A stretch of 64,000 nt of DNA from an uncultured Dehalococcoidia bacterium (GCA_951812795.1 OX638325.1:992001-1056000); one strand, 5' to 3'; positions 1 through 8,822 are shown, counted from the first letter of the stretch. Translations and numbers: made by a program. The notes: generated by a model from the letters alone, not told the origin.

Positions 1-615
1 ACCTCGTCGCAGCTCTTCGAACAGGAACGCGCCGCCTAACCCGCCAAATACACCCATGTTGTCGCAAGTGGCGCTGCGAACCGCCGATATTTTAGGTGGT
101 GTCGGCGGGTCTTCGAGTTTTAGGAATTTCGCATTTGAAAGCTGACCATTCAATCTGGCTATGAAATCGGCTGACATGTGCACGCCGGTCTGTTCGGGCA
201 GGTCTTGAACCACGATCGGGATGGTCGTCGCATCATCGATTGCACGGTAGTAGTTGAAGACCCCGGCATCATTGGGTTTGGCCAATGTTGGGGGCGACGC
301 CATCGCCGCAGTCGCTCCGATAGTCTGGGCTTCGCGAACTCGGTCCGCGGCTTGGGCTCCACTCTGACCGCTGATGCCCACGGTTACGGTCAATCGTTCG
401 CCACACGCTTCGACGACCGCTTCGATGATTGGAGCACGTTCACGATCCGAAAGCCGATGGGCTTCGCCCATTACTCCCAGCGTGACGACGCCCGTGCATC
501 CCGCGTTCGCGGCTTTTTCGACCAAACGGCCGATAGGTCCAGTGTCGACCGAACCGTCAGCTGCGAACGGTGTGGGCATCATGAAGTGGATGCCTGCAAA
601 CTCGGATGCGTTCAT
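1..615 (-). CDS. DapA-family (DHDPS/NAL superfamily) lyase, 3' part cut by window edge
   Basis: Reading the minus strand from an ATG at 615 gives 205 open codons running off the left edge. The product is a TIM-barrel lyase of the dihydrodipicolinate synthase/N-acetylneuraminate lyase family, which forms a Schiff base between a lysine and a keto acid. The N-terminus has the family's PTPF and a GVMGE segment matching the GTTGE keto-acid-binding loop. The Schiff-base lysine is in FLKLED. The catalytic tyrosine of true DapA (YNVP segment) is replaced: here it reads VVQDLP. This makes authentic lysine biosynthesis unlikely and suggests another aldolase or dehydratase of the family. GGAA lies about 6 bases before the start. 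The substrate cannot be named. Confidence 0.85.
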   Translation of the reverse strand, partial: MNASEFAGIHFMMPTPFAADGSVDTGPIGRLVEKAANAGCTGVVTLGVMGEAHRLSDRERAPIIEAVVEACGERLTVTVGISGQSGAQAADRVREAQTIGATAAMASPPTLAKPNDAGVFNYYRAIDDATTIPIVVQDLPEQTGVHMSADFIARLNGQLSNAKFLKLEDPPTPPKISAVRSATCDNMGVFGGLGGAFLFEELRRG

Positions 616-829
616 TGCAATTTCCAATCCGCGTTAGGGCCGATCACTAAGGGGCGCAAGTGTTGAATTTACAGAAAGTGTACAGAATCATCAAGGATCG
701 TTTTGCTGGCGAGATTTCGTGTTTCGACTACAGCTTCACTAGGTGGTGAATCGGCGTGCGGTGTATGATTACCACTAATCGGCGAATTTGACGTGCCGAG
801 GCGTTGCTATCTGTAAGAGCGAACACACA

Positions 830-2620
830 GTGACTATAAACGTAGAGACCGAACAGACCGAATGGAAACCCGACGAAGCTGGCGCTCGGGTGATGTTGAT
901 TAGCGGCGAAGAGATCGCCAATTTTGAAGAGCAGAAAGAGCGATTCAAGGCGGGAAACTTCGAAGAGACGACGTTCATGCGATTTCGCCTGCGCCAAGGC
1001 GTGTATGGGCAGAGGCAACCAGACCGCCAGATGGTTCGGATCAAAGCACCTTTCGGCGGCTTGACCGCTCGCCAGTTGGAGGTTCTCGGCGAAGTCGTCG
1101 AAAAATTCGCTCCGCTCAAAAAAGGACACCTTACGACCCGCGAGAACGTGCAGATTCACCACGTTCCTTTGGACGACACTCCGGAGTTGATGCGTGAAAT
1201 TGGTGACGTCGGCCTGACGACGCGGGAAGCTTGCGGAAACACGGTTCGAAACGTCGTCGCGCACCCCACCGCCGGCGTGTCGAAGAGCGAGGTATTTGAT
1301 GTCTCCCCGTACGCTGCTGCGTACGCTCGCTACTTCCTCCGACATCCAACGACGCAGAACATGCCGCGCAAGTCGAAAACTGCCTTTTCCGGCTCAGACG
1401 CAGACGAGGCAATGACCCCGTTCCACGATATGGGTTTCATTGCCCGGGAGCGTGACGGCAAACGCGGATTCAAGATCGTCGTTGGAGGTGGTCTGTCGAT
1501 CATGCCGCAGATGGCGGAGACGTTGAGCGAATTCGTGCCAGTCGAGGACTTTATTCGGCACGCAGAAGCCGCGCTGCGGATTTTCAATCGGCAGGACGAA
1601 GAGCGAAAGAACTTGATGCGCGCTCGAATCAAGTACACCATCAAACGGCTTGGCATCGAGAAGTTCCGTGAATTGGTGCAGGAGGAACTCAAAGGAGATT
1701 GGGCGAACAAGGAGATCGATCTCGACACCTTATTGTTCATCGAGGACGAGTCAATCGACGCACCAGCAGTGCCGTCGAACCCTACGCCTGAACCCACAAA
1801 TGATGCGGATTACGATTTCTGGAAGGCCTCTTCAGTTGACGAGCAGCGACAAGATGGCTTCAACGTCGTTTTCGTCCGCGTGGAACGCGGAGATATCTAC
1901 TCTGAACAATGGCAACCGTTGGCGGACATCGCCCGCGAATATGCCGGCGGTCGGGCTCGAATCGACCAACAGCAGAACATCGTTTTCCGATGGGTGCGAA
2001 CCGAGTCGTTGTATGACGTTTATCTGGCGCTCAAAGAGATCGGGATGGCAGCAAGCGGGCGCGAGACGATCCGCGACATCGTGACCTGCCCCGGCACCGA
2101 CTCCTGCAAGCTGGGTATTACATCATCAATGGGCCTAAACGAGGCCCTTGGCGAGAAGTTGGATACGATGGATGTTTCGGACCCGCTGGTGTCGAAGATT
2201 CACATCAAAGCGAGCGGTTGCCCGAATTCCTGCGGACAACACCATGTGGCAAACATCGGTTTCCATGGAGCAGTGATGAAGGGCGCCGGCGGACAGGTTC
2301 CAGCGTATGAGCTTTTCATCGCCGGGGAATCGACTGATGGGCCCGTACGGGTCGGCAACCGGGTGAGAGCTCGGGTTCCAGCCAAACGCGCCGGGGAAGC
2401 GTTGGAGTTAATCGTCGATCACTACAAGGCGAACCGCAAGGATGGCGAAGAGTTCAACGCATTCGTCGACCGCGTCGGAACTCAACCATACGAAGATATG
2501 TTCGCTCCTTGGAAGGCCGAGATTGGTCCCCTAGACCGCGAGCACATCCAGACCTACATGGACTGGGGTAAGACGGTGGTCTACAAGCTCGAACGCGGCG
2601 AGGGCGAGTGCGCGGTCTAA
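830..2620 (+). CDS. Ferredoxin-dependent sulfite/nitrite reductase (siroheme, 4Fe-4S), NirA-like
   Basis: A protein of about 596 residues with the duplicated NIR/SIR ferredoxin-like half-domain and siroheme/4Fe-4S architecture. It carries out the six-electron reduction of sulfite to sulfide or nitrite to ammonia, using ferredoxin. The cluster and siroheme ligands are visible as C420-x5-C426 (CPGTDSC) and C464-x3-C468 (GCPNSC). The N-terminal half has the substrate-site segment TTRENVQIHH and the RNVVAHP motif. I start at GTG 830, which has AAGAG about ten bases upstream. An in-frame TTG at 788 would add 14 residues that do not look conserved. Sulfite versus nitrite preference cannot be read from sequence alone. 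A 7Fe ferredoxin gene 1.8 kb downstream is a possible donor. It converges with the next gene, 22 bases away. Confidence 0.9.
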   Translation: MTINVETEQTEWKPDEAGARVMLISGEEIANFEEQKERFKAGNFEETTFMRFRLRQGVYGQRQPDRQMVRIKAPFGGLTARQLEVLGEVVEKFAPLKKGHLTTRENVQIHHVPLDDTPELMREIGDVGLTTREACGNTVRNVVAHPTAGVSKSEVFDVSPYAAAYARYFLRHPTTQNMPRKSKTAFSGSDADEAMTPFHDMGFIARERDGKRGFKIVVGGGLSIMPQMAETLSEFVPVEDFIRHAEAALRIFNRQDEERKNLMRARIKYTIKRLGIEKFRELVQEELKGDWANKEIDLDTLLFIEDESIDAPAVPSNPTPEPTNDADYDFWKASSVDEQRQDGFNVVFVRVERGDIYSEQWQPLADIAREYAGGRARIDQQQNIVFRWVRTESLYDVYLALKEIGMAASGRETIRDIVTCPGTDSCKLGITSSMGLNEALGEKLDTMDVSDPLVSKIHIKASGCPNSCGQHHVANIGFHGAVMKGAGGQVPAYELFIAGESTDGPVRVGNRVRARVPAKRAGEALELIVDHYKANRKDGEEFNAFVDRVGTQPYEDMFAPWKAEIGPLDREHIQTYMDWGKTVVYKLERGEGECAV

Positions 2621-2642
2621 AGCGCTTCGACAACCTAATTGC

Positions 2643-3476
2643 TCAGTTGACAGCGTTGCCGTATCGTCGCTTCAAAACCTCGCGACTTCGCAAAATAACG
2701 CCGTGACTGTCTGGCGCCTTGCCGACTTCCAGCGTCGCGAACTCGATGTTCATATCCCCTGAGATTAGCGGCGCCATTTCGTCCAGATCCAGCGTGCCGG
2801 TCCCAATCTCTTCGTGATCCACGCCATCAATCGCATCGTTAAGGTGAAGGTGGCGGATACGGTCGCCTAACACGTTGATTGCTTCTGACAAACCATCGCC
2901 AATGATGCAATGACCGACGTCGAGCACGACCCCGACGTTGTCGCTATCTGCGTCGTCGATAACCGACGCCAGATCATCGTACGAACTTAGGACGTATCCC
3001 GGATCGTGTTTCAGGTTTTCGACGCAGATCGTAATCCCTAGCTTTTCGGCGGTCGGCACGGCACTTCGGACGAATCTCTTGAGATTTCGTACCGCTTCGC
3101 GCCGAATTAGCTCAGAACCGTCCTCAGGGCGCGCAAGTGTGGGAACGTCGATTTTCCCTGGATGCAACACGATTACTCGACCGCCTAATCGCTGCACCAT
3201 CTCCAAGTTGCGTTCGAAACTCGCTAGAGTGTCGCGCCAAACGCTGGTTCGATGGGATCCCGGCAACGCACCGTGAAGGTAGTGCTGATTGAACGTGATG
3301 CCGTGCGAATCAGACACTTCCTCCAGATACCGAAGATTCTCTTCCGACAGCGTCTCAGCGCTGTGGAACTTACCCATTAGCTCCACCACCTGGAATCCGT
3401 GCTCGATCGCAAAATCGACCATGGTGTTCAATGGTTGATCGTCCTCTATGAGTGAAACTACAGCCAACTTAGGCAT
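2643..3476 (-). CDS. Sugar phosphate isomerase/epimerase-type TIM barrel (AP endonuclease family 2 fold)
   Basis: 277 residues with the pattern of the xylose isomerase-like TIM barrel family. A strand-end histidine sits in VIVLHPGK, the acidic/metal-site segment is CVENLKHDP, and the DVGHC segment is followed by HLHLNDAIDGVDHEEIGTG. In relatives these His/Glu/Asp residues bind a divalent metal and catalyse isomerisation or epimerisation of a sugar, or cleave a related substrate. AAGGA lies six bases before the ATG at 3476. The gene stands alone between convergent and divergent neighbours, so context gives no substrate. Endonuclease IV is a less likely alternative because its fuller metal-ligand set is not apparent. 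Confidence 0.8.
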   Translation of the reverse strand: MPKLAVVSLIEDDQPLNTMVDFAIEHGFQVVELMGKFHSAETLSEENLRYLEEVSDSHGITFNQHYLHGALPGSHRTSVWRDTLASFERNLEMVQRLGGRVIVLHPGKIDVPTLARPEDGSELIRREAVRNLKRFVRSAVPTAEKLGITICVENLKHDPGYVLSSYDDLASVIDDADSDNVGVVLDVGHCIIGDGLSEAINVLGDRIRHLHLNDAIDGVDHEEIGTGTLDLDEMAPLISGDMNIEFATLEVGKAPDSHGVILRSREVLKRRYGNAVN

Positions 3477-3673
3477 GTGTGATCCTTTGATTTACGTGGT
3501 GCGTTGAAATTTTGCGACCCGGTGCAACCGTCGCGCCAAGTCGATTGTTCAGTTTACGAACCGGTCGTCAAAACATCGAAACACAGATGATTTTCTATAC
3601 TTCAGATGTCAGAAATTCGCGGACCATTGTCGTCCAGTGACTCGGTCCAAAACCCAGATCAGGCTAGTCAACC

Positions 3674-4354
3674 ATGCCAAACATTGAATACGGCGACTAC
3701 GTGAAATTCTCCTTTTTCAAGGCACGTCCATCTTGGCGCCTGCTTGAACCGAGCGGGAAAGCCCAGCTGAGTGAAGAGTTAGTCTCCGCGATTCAAGAAG
3801 CCGGCAAGGAAACGGGATCGCCGCTATCGAGTTTCAGCGCGGTCGGAACTCGCTCTGACGTCGACTTGCTGCTGTTTCAGAGTGCGCCCAGCATTGAGGC
3901 CTTTCACTCGACCGCGGTTGCGATCAACCGTACCGAGGCAGCCGCCCACTTTGACCAACCTCACTCCTATCTCTCACTCCGTCGCAAGACGAGATACAAA
4001 CACGGCGGAGGAAATCCAGAGGTTGAACGAAAAGACAAGCGGTATTTCATCGTCTATCCAATGACCAAAACTCGTCCATGGTATGGTCTGTCGCTCGAGG
4101 AGCGGCAACAAATGATGAACGATCACTTTCGGATCGGACACGGTTATCCGGGGGTCACGATCAACACCACGTACTCGTTTGGTATTGACGACCCGGAATT
4201 CGTCGTGGCTTTTGAGACCGACGATCCTTCGGAGTTCGTGTCCCTGGTGATGGATCTGAGAGAAGTGCCGGGTTCCCAGTTCACTGCATCGGAGACACCG
4301 ATCTTCACAACATTGCGAATGCCGTTGCCGGAAGCACTCCAAGCGATCGGCTGA
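3674..4354 (+). CDS. Chlorite dismutase/HemQ family protein (probable coproheme decarboxylase)
   Basis: 226 residues. The C-terminal half is the heme-binding half of the Cld/HemQ family: YPMTK (Y128, the radical tyrosine position in coproheme decarboxylases), PWYGLSLEERQQMMNDH with proximal histidine H151, then YSFGIDDPEFVVAFE and TPIFTTLRMP. In monoderm-type bacteria HemQ converts coproheme III to heme b with hydrogen peroxide. I see no arginine where chlorite dismutases place their distal Arg, so chlorite breakdown is unlikely, although I could not align this rigorously. The N-terminal half is divergent, as is usual. The gene lies near ferredoxin and Fe-S carrier genes. It is probably cytosolic, as no signal peptide is visible. 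Confidence 0.83.
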   Translation: MPNIEYGDYVKFSFFKARPSWRLLEPSGKAQLSEELVSAIQEAGKETGSPLSSFSAVGTRSDVDLLLFQSAPSIEAFHSTAVAINRTEAAAHFDQPHSYLSLRRKTRYKHGGGNPEVERKDKRYFIVYPMTKTRPWYGLSLEERQQMMNDHFRIGHGYPGVTINTTYSFGIDDPEFVVAFETDDPSEFVSLVMDLREVPGSQFTASETPIFTTLRMPLPEALQAIG

Positions 4355-4431
4355 TACGGCACGATGCCTATTGCCGTGGCACACCTTGCTCCGGCGACCG
4401 AAAATCGCCAGGCAACGCGTCGCGAAAGCGG

Positions 4432-4698
4432 TTAAGTGTTGCTACCCGGCTCGGAGCTGTCGTAGTCGTAGTCGTAGTTGAGAGCGATGAACTCTTGCTC
4501 GTCGTCTGGCACCTGGTCTTCAGGGAAGATCGCGTTCTCAGGGCAAACAGGTTCACATGCGGCGCAATCGATGCATTCATCGGGGTTGATGTAGAGCATG
4601 TTGTCGCCGGGCTTCGAGTAGATGCAATCCACTGGGCAGACGTCTACACACGAACCGTCCATGACGTCTACGCAGCCTTTCGAGATTATGTATGTCAC
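4432..4698 (-). CDS. fdxA: 7Fe (3Fe-4S/4Fe-4S) ferredoxin
   Basis: 88-residue soluble electron carrier. Cluster ligands follow the seven-iron pattern: C9-x7-C17-x3-C21-P for the 3Fe-4S side, and CIDCAACEPVCP giving C-x2-C-x2-C-x3-C-P for the 4Fe-4S side. It starts at GTG 4698, preceded by GGGAG ten bases upstream. The C-terminus is an acidic YDYDYD tail instead of the longer tail of FdxA from actinobacteria. The Fe-S carrier-like gene at 4783-5151 lies just upstream on the same strand, 84 bases away, so they may be co-transcribed. It could donate electrons to the siroheme reductase at 830-2620, which is an inference from proximity. Confidence 0.92.
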   Translation of the reverse strand: MTYIISKGCVDVMDGSCVDVCPVDCIYSKPGDNMLYINPDECIDCAACEPVCPENAIFPEDQVPDDEQEFIALNYDYDYDSSEPGSNT

Positions 4699-4782
4699 CG
4701 TCTGTTTGCTCCCGTGACTGTAACGGCGGACGGATCGGATTGATCACCGCCGAGATTTAGAGACCGCGTTTGGCGGTTCATG

Positions 4783-5151
4783 TTATCCGCCGCAACCACA
4801 GCCACCACCGCCGCATGCGCAACCGCCGGCGAAGTTGGGGTTCGAAATCACGAAACCCGATCGCTGGAAGCCTTCGACGTAGTCGATGCTCGAACCAGTA
4901 ATTAACGAGATGCTACCTTCGTCAACGAGGGCTTTTACGGAACCGCCCTCAATTGAAGTGTCATCGTCTCCGACTTCGTCTTCAAGTCCGAACGCATATT
5001 CGACGCCACCTTGAGGTGTAGCAGATGCGGAGATTCGAAGGTATGAGTCGGATGCATCCTGTTCCGCCATCACTTCGACCAGCTTGTCAAGTGCGGCCGG
5101 TGTGAACGACAGAATGGCGGCGCTTTGGGCGGCACTTTGCTCGTTAATCAT
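4783..5151 (-). CDS. HesB/IscA/ErpA-like Fe-S carrier homologue with Gly/Cys-rich tail
   Basis: 122 residues with the A-type carrier fold pattern: an N-terminal TPAALDKLVEVMAEQD helix, then LRISA, a YAFGL strand, an SISLITGSSIDYVEG segment and a C-terminal GFVISNPN. A-type carriers hold a cluster with one cysteine after the first strands and a C-x-C near the end. The C-terminal CACG is present and is extended by a second GCGCGG. The first cysteine (usually in a GCSG motif) is missing: the sequence there reads ATPQGG. GGAG lies ten bases before the ATG. Cluster binding, if any, must differ from classical IscA. It pairs with the ferredoxin gene immediately downstream. Confidence 0.78.
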   Translation of the reverse strand: MINEQSAAQSAAILSFTPAALDKLVEVMAEQDASDSYLRISASATPQGGVEYAFGLEDEVGDDDTSIEGGSVKALVDEGSISLITGSSIDYVEGFQRSGFVISNPNFAGGCACGGGGCGCGG

Positions 5152-5547
5152 GCTTCCTAATCTCCGTTGCGATTAATTATTTGCAAAACCACTATCGGGC
5201 ATGCTCGCGCTTGGCGTCGGAACTGGTGCGGATTCGATCCAGTTGTTAACCGAAACACCTCGCGGTTAAAATTGTAATGCAACCGTTACACGAGTTGCGC
5301 AGGTTCGTCGAGCCAACGCGCCGATGGCGATGAAAATCTGGATGGGCACCGGCGGGGGTGGATTTCTACGTTATCGCGCTATATAATAGAGTTTTGTGCT
5401 ACGTTATCGTATCCATGGGTTGATCTGACATCGAGTTCTGTCAGTCGCGCGCCGAAATTCGAAACCGTGCGATTGCCATCGCAGCATGATGCGACACATC
5501 AACCGGCCAATTGAGGGCAATTCCACTGGTAAAGGAGCAAACGCTGG
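5152..5547. other. 396-base divergent intergenic region between the IscA-like and Lrp/AsnC genes
   Basis: No credible coding frame is seen. The right half is AT-richer and contains a TATAAT at 5382-5387 flanked by two copies of an 11-base direct repeat (CTACGTTATCG at 5366-5376 and 5399-5409). The left half presumably holds the minus-strand promoter of the Fe-S gene pair, but I find no clear consensus there. Confidence 0.6.
5359..5387 (+). promoter_or_regulatory. Candidate sigma-70-type promoter for the Lrp/AsnC gene
   Basis: A perfect -10 hexamer TATAAT lies at 5382-5387. A weak -35 (TGGATT, 5359-5364) lies 17 bases upstream. Transcription would start near 5394, about 150 bases before the ATG at 5548. 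Identical 11-base direct repeats bracket the -10 with a 33-base period, about three helical turns, which would suit operator half-sites of the autoregulating Lrp family. The role is inferred. Confidence 0.4.
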
Positions 5548-5994
5548 ATGGACACAATCGATCGTCAAATAATCGCTGCATTAAATGAAGATGGCCGAGC
5601 CGCCAACGCAAAAATAGCAAAACGCGTCAAGGTGAGCGAAGGGACTGTTCGGCGGAGGCTCAAAAAACTGACCGGCGACAAGACGATCAATATCGTGACC
5701 GTTCAAGACCCACAGAAGATGGGTTACCAGTCTGAAGTCTTGATCGGCATGCAAGTCGAACCCGACATGCTCGAAGAAGTTGCGTCGCGGATGGCCGAGT
5801 TCAAATACACCACATTGGTCAGCATTACCACCGGCACCTACGATGTCTTCGCATGGGCGACTTTGCCCAACGCCGAGAAACTCGGCGAGTTCATTCGAGA
5901 CCATGTTGGCAAAACGCCAGGTGTTCAGAGGACCGAAACGTTCGTTTCTCTGGGCGTTCGCAAGCGAACCTACAGCCTTCCGGTCGATGGGTAA
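5548..5994 (+). CDS. Lrp/AsnC family transcriptional regulator
   Basis: 148 residues. The N-terminal winged helix-turn-helix covers about residues 3-55 (DRQIIAALNEDGRAANAKIA then VSEGTVRRRLKKL). The C-terminal RAM ligand-binding domain has the usual VGKTPGVQRTETFVSL ending. Such proteins form octamers or disc-like assemblies, bind small effectors (often amino acids) and control their own gene plus transport or metabolic genes. AGGAG ten bases upstream fixes the ATG. The bioY gene begins 48 bases downstream on the same strand, so it may be co-transcribed. The upstream direct repeats are candidate operators. Confidence 0.92.
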   Translation: MDTIDRQIIAALNEDGRAANAKIAKRVKVSEGTVRRRLKKLTGDKTINIVTVQDPQKMGYQSEVLIGMQVEPDMLEEVASRMAEFKYTTLVSITTGTYDVFAWATLPNAEKLGEFIRDHVGKTPGVQRTETFVSLGVRKRTYSLPVDG

Positions 5995-6042
5995 CCTCGA
6001 TGCAGTCCGGTCGACTCTTCCGGCAGAGTAGATAATAGACGA

Positions 6043-6705
6043 ATGCACACGCCGTCAGTCGCACAACCCACCGCGATCGAACGGTCGCTATCCCTGAAAC
6101 GTGGCCCGTCACTATTCGATTCGCTGGTCCCAAACGCGAAGCTCGTTCATCGAATCGCCGCAGCGGTGGCAATTGTTGCATTCATCGTAGTTTGCAGCAA
6201 GATCAGGTTCTATCTTCCCGGTAATCCGACGCCATTGACTCTCCAGACGTTTGCGATCTTGACCGCGGCCGGTGTGATGGGATTCCGATGGGGACTAATC
6301 TCCGTTTCCGGTTACCTTGTGATCGGGGCCCTGGGATTCCTTGCATTCGCCAACCAACCGTGGGGGTTTACGACTCCAGCGGCAGGATGGGAGTACGTTA
6401 CCGGGTTAACTGGCGGGTATCTCATCGGATTTTTGCTCATGACCGGAATTGCCGGAGCTCTCAGCCAGTACGGACTTAGTCGTTCCAACTCTCTTTGGGC
6501 CACTGTGATCGCTGGGATCGCCCTGTATGTACCGGCTCTCGTGTGGTTGGCCGTCGGCGATTTCGGCTGGCCCTCCGAAGGTAAATTGCTGATGGATGGG
6601 ATGTACGTCTACCTTCCAGGCGATTTTTTGAAGGCCGTCGGTGCCTCTCTATTGATCACCGGGTTGTGGAAACTGGCTGATAATCGACGGTCTGGCCAGG
6701 AATAG
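6043..6705 (+). CDS. bioY: BioY-family biotin transporter S component
   Basis: 220 residues with about six hydrophobic segments and the BioY signature: LPGNPTPLTLQTFAIL in the first loop, then a MGFRWGLISVSGYLVIGALG segment. BioY binds biotin in the membrane and works alone or with the ECF energizing module (BioM/BioN or EcfA/T). No ATPase or T component is nearby. The N-terminus of about 30 residues before the first membrane segment is longer than usual. The ATG has no strong ribosome binding site, so a later start is possible. It follows the Lrp/AsnC gene by 48 bases. Confidence 0.9.
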   Translation: MHTPSVAQPTAIERSLSLKRGPSLFDSLVPNAKLVHRIAAAVAIVAFIVVCSKIRFYLPGNPTPLTLQTFAILTAAGVMGFRWGLISVSGYLVIGALGFLAFANQPWGFTTPAAGWEYVTGLTGGYLIGFLLMTGIAGALSQYGLSRSNSLWATVIAGIALYVPALVWLAVGDFGWPSEGKLLMDGMYVYLPGDFLKAVGASLLITGLWKLADNRRSGQE

Positions 6706-6845
6706 TCAAGCCTCCGAACTTGAGTTGCCTGCCCAGACGAAGTCCAGATCCGCAGTGACAACACCGACGTTGCGTCAAACGTTCTGTTCGAACACTCGAC
6801 CGCAATGTCATCGACCCCCATCATCAATTCGACCTAGGATTCCAC

Positions 6846-8642
6846 ATGTATAAAGACACGGATTGCGGCGCACCGCGCGCTTCTGACATCGGCGACGAGA
6901 TCAACGTGGCGGGTTGGGTTCACCGTCGCCGAGACCACGGAAACCTAATATTCGTCGATCTTCGCGATCGCACAGGATTGTTGCAAGTGGTGTTCAACCC
7001 GGAGATTGCGCCCGACGCGCATCGCCTTGCTGAGGGGATGCGAAGTGAGTGGGTCATACAGGTCCGCGGCACCGTCAGGGCGAGGTTACCGGGCGCAGCA
7101 AACCCAAATCTGGATACTGGCGAGATCGAGTTGATCGTCAGCGATTCAACCGTGTTGAACCGTTCGATGACACCGCCGTTTGAAGTTGAGGATGATACTG
7201 ATGCGGACGAGTCGACTCGATTGGCGTTTCGATATATCGACATCCGTCGACCGGAAATGCTGGAAAGACTGCGGTTGCGTCATCAAGTAACCCATCTGAT
7301 TTGGGATCATCTTACAGAGAATGGATTCACGCAGGTTGAAACTCCGATCCTGATCAAATCGACTCCCGAGGGTGCCCGTGACTATGTGGTCCCGTCGCGA
7401 GTGCGACCCGGTTCGTTCTACGCATTGCCGCAGTCGCCGCAACAGATGAAGCAGATTTTGATGGTGTCTGGCGTAGAGAGGTATTTCCAGATCGCCAAGT
7501 GTTTCCGTGACGAAGACTTGCGGGCTGACCGACAACCTGAGCACACGCAACTCGACCTTGAAATGAGCTTTGTGCATCAGCAGGATGTGATGGATTTGGT
7601 GGAGGGATTGTACGCACGCATCGTCAAAGAGGTACGCCCTAGTGCGAGGTTGGAGACTCCGTTTGCCAAGCTTACGTACGACGATGCGATCGAGCGATAT
7701 GGATCCGATAAACCAGACACTCGGTACGGGTTGGAGATGTGCACGATCACAGATATTGCCGCCAAGTCCGACGCCCGTGTTTTTCAAGCTGTCGCAGGCT
7801 CGGGAGGCGCGATTCGTGCGTTCGTAGCTCCGGGATGCGCGGACTACACCCGACGACAGACGGACCAGCTGATCGACGTCGCGCGGGCTGCCGGTGCGCA
7901 AGGCCTTGTCTACATCGGCATCGATAAGTCGGCAGCATCGATCGACGCGATAGAGGACACCCACATTCGATCGCCCCTGAAGAACTACATGTCGTTGGAA
8001 ATCGTCAAGGAAATCGCTTCAACTGCTGGAGCTTCGCCTGGCGACTTGGTGCTGATCGTTGCCGGCAGGCAAACGGTGGCGAACAACGCGCTGTCTGCGC
8101 TTCGCACTGAGATGGCGATACGGCTGGATCTCATTGATCCCAACGTCTTCAAATTTGCGTGGGTTTTCGATTTCCCACTCTTCGATTGGGATGACGAAAC
8201 TGGGACTTGGTCGCCAGCACACCACGTGTTCTCGGCACCCAAGCAAGAGCACATACCGTTAATTGAAAGCGATCCGGGGAAGGTATATGCAGACCTCTTC
8301 GACCTGACCTGCAACGGAGTCGAGTTAGGCAGTGGAAGCATCAGGATCCACGATCCCGAGGTTCAGATGAAGGTCTTCAATGTGATTGGTTACCCAGACC
8401 GCGAGATTGAAGAGCGATTCGGGCATCTTTTGAAGGCGTTCAGATACGGTGCGCCTCCCCACGGTGGAATGGGACTGGGTCTCGACCGAATAACCGCGAT
8501 GCTTGCGGGGCAGTCGAACATCAGAGAGGTGATTGCGTTCCCCAAAACTCAATCGGCATGGGATCCATTGTTTGACGCACCTTCGTCCATTGCCGCCGAA
8601 CAGCTCGAAGAGCTGCACATATCGGTAGAAGTCGACGACTGA
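6846..8642 (+). CDS. aspS: Aspartyl-tRNA synthetase (bacterial type, with GAD insert)
   Basis: 598 residues, the normal size for bacterial AspRS. An N-terminal OB-fold anticodon-binding domain (about 1-105) precedes the class II catalytic core. Motif 2 begins FRDEDLRADRQPEHTQLDLE at F220. Motif 3 is GGMGLGLDR at 540-548. The 280-420 region fits the GAD insertion that distinguishes bacterial AspRS from the archaeal/eukaryotic type. It charges tRNA-Asp, and in lineages without AsnRS the non-discriminating form also charges tRNA-Asn; which applies here cannot be told. AGGA seven bases before the ATG supports the start. Confidence 0.97.
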   Translation: MYKDTDCGAPRASDIGDEINVAGWVHRRRDHGNLIFVDLRDRTGLLQVVFNPEIAPDAHRLAEGMRSEWVIQVRGTVRARLPGAANPNLDTGEIELIVSDSTVLNRSMTPPFEVEDDTDADESTRLAFRYIDIRRPEMLERLRLRHQVTHLIWDHLTENGFTQVETPILIKSTPEGARDYVVPSRVRPGSFYALPQSPQQMKQILMVSGVERYFQIAKCFRDEDLRADRQPEHTQLDLEMSFVHQQDVMDLVEGLYARIVKEVRPSARLETPFAKLTYDDAIERYGSDKPDTRYGLEMCTITDIAAKSDARVFQAVAGSGGAIRAFVAPGCADYTRRQTDQLIDVARAAGAQGLVYIGIDKSAASIDAIEDTHIRSPLKNYMSLEIVKEIASTAGASPGDLVLIVAGRQTVANNALSALRTEMAIRLDLIDPNVFKFAWVFDFPLFDWDDETGTWSPAHHVFSAPKQEHIPLIESDPGKVYADLFDLTCNGVELGSGSIRIHDPEVQMKVFNVIGYPDREIEERFGHLLKAFRYGAPPHGGMGLGLDRITAMLAGQSNIREVIAFPKTQSAWDPLFDAPSSIAAEQLEELHISVEVDD

Positions 8643-8713
8643 GCAACGTTGGCCATCGCGCAAGCTTCGTGGGGCGCCGCGTCCACTGACAAGGCAAAAT
8701 CGGACGATAAGTT

Positions 8714-8744
8714 AAAATCGAAAGAGTCGTGACGCGTCGATTTT
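8714..8744 (+). other. Inverted repeat between aspS and tig
   Basis: AAAATCGA at 8714-8721 is matched by TCGATTTT at 8737-8744, an 8-base perfect stem ending in four T residues. It lies 70 bases after the aspS stop and about 80 before the tig start. It could be a weak terminator or a leader hairpin for tig. The long T tract of a strong terminator is absent. Confidence 0.35.
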
Positions 8745-8822
8745 GAGATAAATCCCTGTTTGGCGCGCATCTTGTAGCAAGTTGGTCGCTCCCTTGGCCA
8801 TCGCGACACGAAAGAGTGCGGA

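Noticed and set aside
178-666. 162-aa plus-strand open frame
   Set aside because: It is antisense to the DapA-family gene read on the minus strand and has no family resemblance.
3674-4354. Chlorite dismutase activity
   Set aside because: No distal Arg seen in the expected segment; HemQ-type tyrosine and histidine are present.
7146-7964. 272-aa minus-strand open frame inside aspS
   Set aside because: aspS motifs 2 and 3 are intact on the plus strand; no resemblance in the antisense product.
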